Source: an uncultured Lachnospiraceae bacterium (GTDB lineage Bacteria; Bacillota_A; Clostridia; Lachnospirales; Lachnospiraceae). Taken from it: 12,873 nt of DNA. Every line of letters starts with the position of its first letter. The first letter of the stretch is position 1. This document shows positions 6,753 to 12,873 of this stretch, in pieces. The position numbers and the translations under genes were made by a program. Location: contig CAMWWF010000047.1 in the NCBI GenBank assembly GCA_947177885.1, positions 1-12,873 of the forward strand, in the 5' to 3' direction. The notes beneath the pieces are model-generated. The model was not told the origin of the DNA and made no database searches. It was given only the letters and a program-made list of their open reading frames with translations.

Positions 6753-7562
6753 ATGAAAAAGAAATTGATCGCGCTTTTCAGCGTGGCCGCATTGACGGCC
6801 GGAGTATTGACCGGCTGCGGCGGCGAAAGTGATGACAAGACTATCAAGGTGGCGGCTTCTGCCGTACCTCATGCGGAGATCCTGGAGCAGGCCAAGCCTA
6901 TTCTGGCGGAACAGGGCTATACTCTGGAGGTCCAGGTGTTCGAGGACTATGTGCAGCCCAACAATGTGGTGGATTCCGGTGACTTTGACGCGAATTACTT
7001 CCAGCACATTCCCTATTTGGAGAGCTTCAACGAGGAACATAATATGAACCTGGTGAATGCGGGTGGTATTCACTATGAGCCCTTCGGACTTTATCCCGGA
7101 AAGGAAACGGACATAGCGAATATGCAGGATGCCACCATAGCGGTTCCCAATGACACTACCAATGAGGCGCGTGCGCTGCTGCTTCTTCAGGATAATGGCT
7201 ATCTGACGCTGAAAGAGGGCGTGGGCCTGAATGCCACCAAGCTGGATATTGTGGATAACCCTTATAACATTGAGATCATTGAGCTGGAGGCGGCACAGAT
7301 TCCCAGAACCCTTCCCGATGTCTCCTTCGGCATCATGAACGGCAACTATGCCCTCCAGGCAGGCTATACCGTAGCGGAGAATGCATTGCTGTACGAGAGC
7401 GCTGATTCTGATGCGGCAGCTACCTATGTGAATGTGATCGCCGTAAAGGAAGGCAACGAGAATTCCGACAAGATCAAAGCTCTGGTGGATGTGCTGAAAT
7501 CAGATGCCATCAAGGATTATATCAATGAGAACTATAACGGCGGGGTCATTCCTTACAAGTAA
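6753..7562 (+). CDS. metQ: Methionine-type ABC importer, substrate-binding lipoprotein
   Basis: A 269-residue NlpA/MetQ-family protein held outside the membrane by lipid. The signal peptide is KKK, then a hydrophobic stretch, then lipobox LTGC with the modified Cys22. The mature part shows the family's IKVAASAVPHAEILE, DYVQPNNVVDSGDFDANYFQHIPYL, and the C-terminal NYNGGVIPYK. An upstream ATG at 6687 keeps the frame, but AGGAGG lies 7-8 nt before the ATG at 6753 and the signal peptide begins there, so 6753 is the start. Substrate is L-methionine or a close sulfur compound. I see no convincing terminator after the stop, so transcription may continue toward the Rrf2 gene. Confidence 0.94.
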   Translation: MKKKLIALFSVAALTAGVLTGCGGESDDKTIKVAASAVPHAEILEQAKPILAEQGYTLEVQVFEDYVQPNNVVDSGDFDANYFQHIPYLESFNEEHNMNLVNAGGIHYEPFGLYPGKETDIANMQDATIAVPNDTTNEARALLLLQDNGYLTLKEGVGLNATKLDIVDNPYNIEIIELEAAQIPRTLPDVSFGIMNGNYALQAGYTVAENALLYESADSDAAATYVNVIAVKEGNENSDKIKALVDVLKSDAIKDYINENYNGGVIPYK

Positions 7563-7815
7563 AAGCACATGTAGGATCTTTTTAACGGGGGAATGATTTT
7601 TCAAACACGCTCTAGTGCTCCACCCAGTCAGGAATTGAACTTGTGGGCCGCATGATTCGTGCCAGTGCCAGGCAAAATTTCGACGGCGATGCGGTGGTAT
7701 TGTCTGGAAATTTTAACGGCGCAATGGCGCGAAGCAGGTAGTCTGCAAGTTCGGTTACTGACCGGATGGATAGAGTGGCTTGCGCCGACAAAACGGCATG
7801 ATTGAAAGGTAGAAA
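7563..7815 (+). other. 253-nt leader of the Rrf2 gene, possibly structured
   Basis: No convincing gene: the short frames here lack ribosome binding sites and recognisable sequence. Several small hairpins cluster toward the end. GCGC-AATG-GCGC is at 7719-7730. CGAAGCAG (7730-7737) pairs with CTGC (7743-7746) and TTCG (7750-7753) across a bulge. CGGT-TACTG-ACCG is at 7752-7764 and shares bases with the previous one, so those two exclude each other. GGAATT occurs at 7631-7636. No clear sigma-A promoter is visible. I match it to no riboswitch class. Confidence 0.3.
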
Positions 7816-8256
7816 ATGAAAATTTCAACGAAGGGCAGATATGCGGTACGGGTCATGCTCGACTTGGCGTTAAATCATACGGGAGAGTGTATTAAGGTCA
7901 GGGATATTGCCGCCCGACAGGGTATTTCAGAGAAATATCTGGAACAGATCATTGCCGTGCTGAATAAGGCCGGCTATGTGAACAGTGTCCGCGGCGCCCA
8001 GGGCGGTTATAAGATCGCCAGGGCGCCGGAAGAATATACCGTAGGAATGATCCTGCGGCTGACGGAGGGTTCCATGGCTCCTGTGGCCTGTCTGGACGAA
8101 GGCGCGGAGGAATGTGAGCGGTGCGATACCTGTGAGACACTGCAGGTCTGGAAGGAATTATATGATGCCATCAATCAGGTCATCGACAATGTAACTGTAG
8201 CGGATCTGGTAGACCGGCACCGGAAGCGTGCGGAGAATCTGGACTACAGCATATAA
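7816..8256 (+). CDS. Rrf2-family regulator, CymR/IscR-like
   Basis: A 146-residue DNA-binding regulator. It starts MKISTKGRYAVRVMLDLAL, the Rrf2 signature, with a winged helix spanning about 1-82 (recognition region ISEKYLEQIIAVL; wing SVRGAQGGYKIAR). Cysteines are at 25, 92, 100, 103 and 106. Cys25 lies where the Staphylococcus CymR redox-sensing cysteine lies. The other four form C-X7-C-X2-C-X2-C in the region where IscR-type members bind an iron-sulfur cluster, so either thiol or cluster sensing is possible. ATG 7816 follows AAAGGT at about 6 nt. Lying after cysK-metNIQ and facing a CymR-like site at the cysK promoter, it is the likely regulator of that operon. Family call is firm; target is inference. 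Confidence 0.9.
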   Translation: MKISTKGRYAVRVMLDLALNHTGECIKVRDIAARQGISEKYLEQIIAVLNKAGYVNSVRGAQGGYKIARAPEEYTVGMILRLTEGSMAPVACLDEGAEECERCDTCETLQVWKELYDAINQVIDNVTVADLVDRHRKRAENLDYSI

Positions 8257-8356
8257 CAGCCACAGCGTGCAGCGCTTTCATGCCGGACTGTGCGAAATAC
8301 CATCACGGCAGCAGGTTCTGTAAGCGAAGCGGCGGCAGCAGAGATATTTCGGAAGC

Positions 8357-8401
8357 GAACAGCCTGTTTCCCGGAGGAGATCCGGCAGGCTGTTCTTCTT
8401 T
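8357..8401 (+). terminator. Intrinsic terminator after the Rrf2 gene
   Basis: GAACAGCCTG (8357-8366) pairs perfectly with CAGGCTGTTC (8386-8395). Inside, CCGGA (8371-8375) pairs with TCCGG (8381-8385), leaving a 4-nt bulge and a GGAGA loop. TTCTTT follows on the plus strand and there is no T-run on the minus strand. It ends the sulfur operon before the convergent gene whose stop is at 8422. Confidence 0.8.
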
Positions 8402-8421
8402 ATCCTATAGAAAATTACGTG

Positions 8422-10707
8422 TTACCGATAGTCTATCTCTGATCTGCATACCTCCAGTCCCCACGTCTTTTTGGGCTCGTCTTCATACTTATCTTTTTTG
8501 ATATTCAGTACGTATGCCGCATGGGAATCAAAATTCTGTACCAAAGGTCCGAAACATACTTTTTCATACATCAGTTTTTTCTCTACATTAATGTACAGCT
8601 TCGGTATCCCGTCTTCCGTACAGTAGTATTCCGGATCCGAGGAATATTGTATGATGCGGTATTCTCTCTCGTCGCGGTAATAATCACTTTTGATAAGAAA
8701 ACGCACCAGATCCAGGATCATGATGATAATATTGCACAGCTCACTTCTTGCCCTTTTGCGTGAACTCTCATTAAGTCTTTTTCCGATTTCGTCAAAATCA
8801 GAATTTATCTTTTTTATAATATAAGTGATATGCCCCATAAGCTCCATCAGTTTTGCAGTCATATCCGCCTGTTTTTCCCACCAGACCTTTTCCAGCTTGC
8901 TTGTGGCGGCCCTGTTCCTGGCGTATTTTTCGATTTCCCCCAGCTTCTCGGTGTCCCTGCGCGGCAGATACAGCACCATATATAATGGATATTTTGTATC
9001 TTCCATTTTATAGGAGTAGTCACTTTCGGCGGTAAATAATTCCTCCATGGAGTTTCTTGCACGTTTGTCAAAGGAATTCGCGGCATCGAACTGTAGTGAG
9101 CAGCCTTTTCCACCGTCTCCGTACCGCGTCCACATATTGAGCTGATCCATCCTGCCGGTAAAGCTTCCCATATAGACGGAGTTGCGTACCGTTCCGCTCT
9201 GTTGGAAGCCGTATAAAGCCAGTACCTCTGCTATGATCGAATCCGGCCTGCATATCTTTCCCTCAAATATTTTTTCAAGAATATCTACAAACAACACGCC
9301 TTCCAGCGGGTCATTCAGATGATGCACATTTTGTATACGCATCCGTGAATTCGGGTTTTTATTGATCAATTTAGGGAGCACTTCCAGCCTTGTATAATGT
9401 CCTACTTTCAGACCCCTCCATTGCGGATCCGCAAAATCGATGATCGCGGAATCCATGAATTCGCTGGCTTTACTGTGGAGTATTATAAGGTTGGTCATGA
9501 CAGCTCTCAGCTTTTCGGGGTACACGTCTCCGACCAATTCCTTCAGATTCCTGAATCTGTGCTTCAGTGCGGATTGTCCCAGAACCCGAAAATAGTTTAT
9601 TGTGCCTGTATCCCGGCTATTGTCGCTTAAGACAGCTTTCATGTTCAGGGCGAACATATTATTGCATTCCGTATCAAGCGTATCGTTCAGAAGTTTATGT
9701 ATTGCACAGATAACAGGAGAGGGCTCAGACTCACTGTATGTAAGGGAAAGACATTCCTTCAGCAGCGTCGACAGGTACTCTTCATTTTTTTCCTTCTTAT
9801 AGTGGTCATACAGTAAGATTGCCATACTGTTAAGGCCCATGGTATTATCAGGATGTTTTTTGACTATCCGGGCAAAGAGGCGGAATGACTTCTCAAAATA
9901 GTATTTCATACTTTTCTCATTGGTCAGAGGATCATTTTCCTGGTAATGGCTGCAGTCGCTCATTTTGAAATACATTTTCTTAAAATAATCCGCTTTCGTT
10001 GTGAGCAGGGTGACTTCTATTTTGTCTTCCTGCCTGTCTTCCAGGGAGCATGACATTTTTCTTTCTTTATAGGGCTTCCAGAGTGCGTCTGCATCTGCCA
10101 GCTTATTTAAGATCTGCTGTTCCTTTTCCTCTTCACCGGCAGTGTAAGTATCCAGCAAAAAAATAGCTTCCTGAAGTGACAGTTCCAGTCTCAGGATCCA
10201 TGCTCTTTCTTTATCGGTCTTCATATCCTCGATCGCCTCTCCGGCGCATGCATGGCAGTCCCTGATAACTTCGGCGGGGCTGTGCTTTTCCATATGGCAT
10301 TTTGCCTGTCCGATACATGTTCTGGCATAGCATTCGGAAATAACACTCTCCGCAGATAACGCTTCGATCCGCTCCCTTGCTTTGGTCAAGTATTTCAGTG
10401 CTTCGTCATAATCCCCCTGCTCCTTGTAAACCGTACCCAGATAGCAGCATGCCTGGGCTTTATAAAGAGTCAGGGTATCCTTTTCCTCGTTCCAGGAGTT
10501 CTTTTCAATCTTTGACATGCAGCTTCTGGCTTTATTCCATTCTTCTCTGTTATTATTGCCTATATCTTCCATAAAATAGCTGTGTATCCTGTAAAGTCCC
10601 GTGCAGATCCCGCGCAGCTGATCCAGCTGCCGTTCCAACTGCCGGACACGCTGCTGCATCGTGTCTCCGCGCTCCATGTTGATCTTTTCCAGAATAAATA
10701 ATTCCAT
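8422..10707 (-). CDS. TPR plus DUF2971-like protein of unknown function
   Basis: About 761 residues from ATG 10707. That start (MELFILEK) has GGGGGTG 5 nt upstream; the frame opens earlier, at 10788, but those 27 codons are made of the duplicated leader. Numbered from 10707: a coiled-coil-like start (MQQRVRQLERQLDQL, 17-31), a clear TPR (YLGTVYKEQGDYDEALKYL, about 89-107) in a long alpha-helical region to about 430, then a DUF2971-like domain. Its marks are GHYTRLEVL (436-444), HHLNDPLEG (462-470), MGSFTGRMDQLNMWTRYGDG (513-532) and DEREYRI (679-685), matching the family's HYT, NDP-E, S-F…WxxYA and E-EYR pattern. No signal peptide or membrane helix. It follows the glycosyltransferase gene on the same strand by 130 bp, probably one operon. 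TPR implies a protein partner; DUF2971 has no agreed function. Confidence 0.75.
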   Translation of the reverse strand: MELFILEKINMERGDTMQQRVRQLERQLDQLRGICTGLYRIHSYFMEDIGNNNREEWNKARSCMSKIEKNSWNEEKDTLTLYKAQACCYLGTVYKEQGDYDEALKYLTKARERIEALSAESVISECYARTCIGQAKCHMEKHSPAEVIRDCHACAGEAIEDMKTDKERAWILRLELSLQEAIFLLDTYTAGEEEKEQQILNKLADADALWKPYKERKMSCSLEDRQEDKIEVTLLTTKADYFKKMYFKMSDCSHYQENDPLTNEKSMKYYFEKSFRLFARIVKKHPDNTMGLNSMAILLYDHYKKEKNEEYLSTLLKECLSLTYSESEPSPVICAIHKLLNDTLDTECNNMFALNMKAVLSDNSRDTGTINYFRVLGQSALKHRFRNLKELVGDVYPEKLRAVMTNLIILHSKASEFMDSAIIDFADPQWRGLKVGHYTRLEVLPKLINKNPNSRMRIQNVHHLNDPLEGVLFVDILEKIFEGKICRPDSIIAEVLALYGFQQSGTVRNSVYMGSFTGRMDQLNMWTRYGDGGKGCSLQFDAANSFDKRARNSMEELFTAESDYSYKMEDTKYPLYMVLYLPRRDTEKLGEIEKYARNRAATSKLEKVWWEKQADMTAKLMELMGHITYIIKKINSDFDEIGKRLNESSRKRARSELCNIIIMILDLVRFLIKSDYYRDEREYRIIQYSSDPEYYCTEDGIPKLYINVEKKLMYEKVCFGPLVQNFDSHAAYVLNIKKDKYEDEPKKTWGLEVCRSEIDYR

Positions 10708-10814
10708 TCTTACACCCCCATGCCCGCCTGAGTGGGCACTGTTCAATTTTTGAAATTTAGTTCCATACTTACACGCCTTTGTGTACATCGGCGTGCTTAC
10801 CGGTCAATTTTTGA
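10702..10814 (-). repeat. Tandem duplication of a start-codon region
   Basis: Two units offset by 59-61 bp. Each has TCAAnnnTTGA (minus-strand TCAAAAATTGA at 10814-10804 and 10753-10743), then a short hairpin-forming stretch, then GTGTAAGnATGGAA (10774-10761 and 10715-10702). The downstream copy supplies the real start of the TPR-DUF2971 gene. The upstream copy yields a seven-codon frame, MELNFKN, from ATG 10766 to TGA 10743. The stretches between differ but both can pair (CACGCC with GGCGTG; TGCCC with GGGCA). It lies in the 130-bp gap after the glycosyltransferase stop and could be an upstream-ORF or operator duplication. Confidence 0.7.
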
Positions 10815-10837
10815 GAGTTTCCGCTTCCTGTTGATGG

Positions 10838-12873
10838 TCACAGGGAATTATACAGATTCAGATATTCCTTGATGGATCTGTTCTTCCAACCGAAATTTAC
10901 TCTGGAACAGTCTCTTGCAATTTCTTTCCACGTTCCTCTGTAATCGTAATTGTGATATATGCTGACAGCTTTCTTGATCACCTCCAGGAGCACCCAGCAG
11001 TCATCCCTGTACGCGTAAAAGCCGATACCCTTGTCCCAGTACTGTGAATTTTCTTTCCGGTCCCTGTATTTAAAATCGAGAACCGTATCATCAAACGCAC
11101 TGATCATGGAAACGATGGGCACCACTCCATACCGCATGGCATTCATCTGTGTTGTACCGCACGCTTCGCTTAAGGAAGGCATAAGGAGAATATCCGAGCC
11201 GGCATAGGTCTGGTATTCCAGCTCCTCCGAAAATCTTCTGTAGGCAAGCATTTCCGGATGTTCTCTTTCTATCATTTCGAAAAAGTTCCCATAAGGGCGT
11301 CCCCCGGTTCCGTCTGTGCTCCCGGCGGCATCATCATCGCCAATGATCACGAGCTGCGCCGGTATCGACAGTATTTCCCGGGCTATGTTCTTCACGACCT
11401 CGATGCCCTTCACCACGGACAGTCGTGACACCATACAGATGACGGGCAGTTCAGGATTTATTGCAAGTCCCAGTTTTTCCTGCAGTTTTATCTTGTTATT
11501 CTGTTTGATCTCCCAGAAATCTCCGTCCGGCACATCGGTAAATCCCGAATCCTCCGCGAACGGATATCGCTGCTGTGAGATTCCGTTGCGTATCCCTGTC
11601 ACGTTTACTCCCGTGAAATCAGGATATCCCTTTATTTCCTCCGCATATCCTTTGCTGACGGTAGACACGATGTCTGCAAATTCTATGCCTGCTTTCATAA
11701 AGCTCATCTGGCTTGGTGTCACATTCAGCTTTCCCAGGTCTTCATTGCTGAGCAGATCTATACGGTTTAAGGGGCAGCCTTCATTACAGGATATGCACAG
11801 CCTGCAGGTGTCTTTATCCAGACCCACGTATTCCAGTATATGACTCTTTTTAAAGATTCCCTTGTATCCGTAAAAATGAACCGTATAGATCACCTTGAGT
11901 TCAGGTCTGAAATCTTTATATTTTGTCTTCTTAAGCATGGGGATCATTGCCGTCTGCCAGTCGTTGCAGTGCAGAACGCTGGGACTGTAATCAATCGTGC
12001 TGAGCCCCTTCTGCAGGATCGCGTCACAGAATACGGCGAACACTTTTCCGTGATTTCCTGAATCAAACCGGTTTCTGCCGGCAAAATAGTCTTTAATGTC
12101 CACTAAATAGTAGATCAGATCCCGATACTGCCTTTTATCTATGCTGCAGGCGATATTTCCGATGTCCCGGGTATTTCCCCTGTATTTAAAATGGAATGTT
12201 TCTTCCCGGCTGTCATCAATATCCGTCCTGATATCTTCGCCAGAATACTTTGGCATCATGATCCTGACATCATTGACAAAGTCCTTCAACGCCTTGCAGT
12301 ATACATATGCCACTTCTCCCAGGCCGCCTGTTTTATAGTATGGTTTTGCCTGTGCTGTGATATATAAGATATTGTTCACATGAATATCCAGAAATTCTCC
12401 GACCTCGGCCAAGGCCATTTGATCTATAAAATAAGAGCAGAATGTATTCGCCAGCGAACCGTCAAATTCGCCATAATGTCTTTCGCCGTATATTTCGGCT
12501 ATGATCTTTTCCAGGATTGACTGATCGATGGACAGATCATCGCAGCGTTTCAGATTCATCTGAAGTTCTGCCCTGATATAGTTTTCAGCCTTCTGGAGCC
12601 GTCCTGTTCCCGCATTTTGATAGTCATACGGATGATCGACGTATATGATAACCTTTTTTCTGTCAAAATCCAGTTTTTTTATCATATTGACGCATATGCA
12701 TGTGACAAGCATATGCATGGGATGTTCTATACCCAGCGGGAATGCAACATACGCTCCTTCTTCCACGGCAGTGTCCATGATCTTTTTTATGTGCTCTGTC
12801 AGCTTATATATATTCTTGTCCCCGTAAATTTCAATGTATTCGTCCAGCAGGGCAGAATATTCCGTGCCTGCAT
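10838..12873 (-). CDS. GT5 glycogen-synthase-like glycosyltransferase with PIG-L-like N-terminal part, 5' partial
   Basis: The frame is open to the right edge (31 further codons beyond the ATG at 12778, which lacks a ribosome binding site), so the N-terminus is missing. Numbered from that ATG: residues 11-55, AFPLGIEHPMHMLV…VIIYVDHPYDY, resemble the PLGxxxHxxH and YxDxPY region of PIG-L/LmbE deacetylases. A GT5 domain starts at about 136: YKTGGLGEV (148-156, nucleotide-sugar loop), LHCNDWQTAMIP (269-280), TVHFYGYKGIF (299-309), FMKAGIEFADIVSTVS (360-375), GIRNGI (395-400), SRLSVVKG (451-458; Arg452, Lys457), PSLSEACGTTQMNAMRYG (534-551; Glu538). These are the glycogen/starch synthase signatures, so it probably moves glucose or a similar sugar from an NDP-sugar. 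An insert at about 321-345 carries CX2CX2CX3CP. Probably cytoplasmic; acceptor unknown. No glycogen-pathway partner is seen in the window. Confidence 0.82.
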   Translation of the reverse strand, partial: AGTEYSALLDEYIEIYGDKNIYKLTEHIKKIMDTAVEEGAYVAFPLGIEHPMHMLVTCICVNMIKKLDFDRKKVIIYVDHPYDYQNAGTGRLQKAENYIRAELQMNLKRCDDLSIDQSILEKIIAEIYGERHYGEFDGSLANTFCSYFIDQMALAEVGEFLDIHVNNILYITAQAKPYYKTGGLGEVAYVYCKALKDFVNDVRIMMPKYSGEDIRTDIDDSREETFHFKYRGNTRDIGNIACSIDKRQYRDLIYYLVDIKDYFAGRNRFDSGNHGKVFAVFCDAILQKGLSTIDYSPSVLHCNDWQTAMIPMLKKTKYKDFRPELKVIYTVHFYGYKGIFKKSHILEYVGLDKDTCRLCISCNEGCPLNRIDLLSNEDLGKLNVTPSQMSFMKAGIEFADIVSTVSKGYAEEIKGYPDFTGVNVTGIRNGISQQRYPFAEDSGFTDVPDGDFWEIKQNNKIKLQEKLGLAINPELPVICMVSRLSVVKGIEVVKNIAREILSIPAQLVIIGDDDAAGSTDGTGGRPYGNFFEMIEREHPEMLAYRRFSEELEYQTYAGSDILLMPSLSEACGTTQMNAMRYGVVPIVSMISAFDDTVLDFKYRDRKENSQYWDKGIGFYAYRDDCWVLLEVIKKAVSIYHNYDYRGTWKEIARDCSRVNFGWKNRSIKEYLNLYNSL
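11771..11806 (-). other. Ferredoxin-like CX2CX2CX3CP motif inside the GT5 domain
   Basis: Residues 325-336 (numbered from ATG 12778) read CRLCISCNEGCP, the classic spacing for a [4Fe-4S] site. It lies between the VHFYGYKGIF/LEYVGL segment and the FMKAGIEFAD segment, where ordinary glycogen synthases have a loop about 15-20 residues shorter and no cysteines. Zinc binding is the main alternative. Confidence 0.7.

Noticed and set aside
7628..7828. A 66-codon minus-strand frame between metQ and the Rrf2 gene.
   Set aside because: Overlaps the Rrf2 start on the opposite strand, has no ribosome binding site and no recognisable sequence.
10708..10788. A longer N-terminus for the TPR-DUF2971 protein from ATG 10788.
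   Set aside because: The 27 extra codons consist of the duplicated leader, no ribosome binding site precedes 10788, and GGGGGTG sits correctly before ATG 10707.
12776..12778. ATG 12778 as the start of the GT5 protein.
   Set aside because: No ribosome binding site, and the frame stays open with protein-like sequence to the window edge, so the gene is 5' partial.

Overview
The window looks like chromosome from a Clostridia member of the Bacillota, most likely Lachnospiraceae-like. The reasons are strong GGAGG-type ribosome binding sites, sigma-A-type promoters, a CymR/IscR-like Rrf2 regulator beside cysteine synthase and a MetNIQ transporter, and several decayed small genes of the kind these genomes carry. 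This is inference from protein character; no 16S rRNA or other taxonomic marker is present.

Layout. Positions 1-1200 (minus strand): the start of a membrane protein running off the left edge, with its own promoter; a terminator; a decayed reading frame; and an AT-rich gene for an S51-type peptidase/amidotransferase-like protein. 1350-1740 (plus): a sigma-70/ECF-like gene broken by an in-frame TAG and lacking region 4. 1828-3408 (minus): aroA (EPSP synthase), with an unusual low-complexity insert of about 75 residues. 3441-3741 (minus): a truncated 63-codon gene and, just upstream, a 33-codon cysteine-bearing mini-gene.

3842-8256 (plus) is the best-understood block, a sulfur amino-acid module: a near-consensus promoter with a CymR-like operator candidate, then cysK, metN, metI, metQ, and an Rrf2 regulator closed by a terminator at 8357-8401. 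CysK makes cysteine from O-acetylserine. MetNIQ is an ABC importer of the methionine family. The Rrf2 protein carries a Cys25 like that of CymR plus a cluster of four further cysteines, so it is the obvious candidate to sense sulfur or redox state and act at the cysK promoter.

8422-12873 (minus) is the least explained and most interesting block. A large glycosyltransferase runs in from beyond the right edge. It has a GT5 glycogen/starch-synthase-type domain, a ferredoxin-like CX2CX2CX3CP motif inside that domain, and an N-terminal region resembling the C-terminal part of a PIG-L/LmbE deacetylase. It is followed by a TPR plus DUF2971-like protein of about 761 residues. The 130-bp gap between the two carries a tandem duplication of the second gene's translation start region. 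I see no rRNA, tRNA, CRISPR array, transposase or intact insertion sequence.
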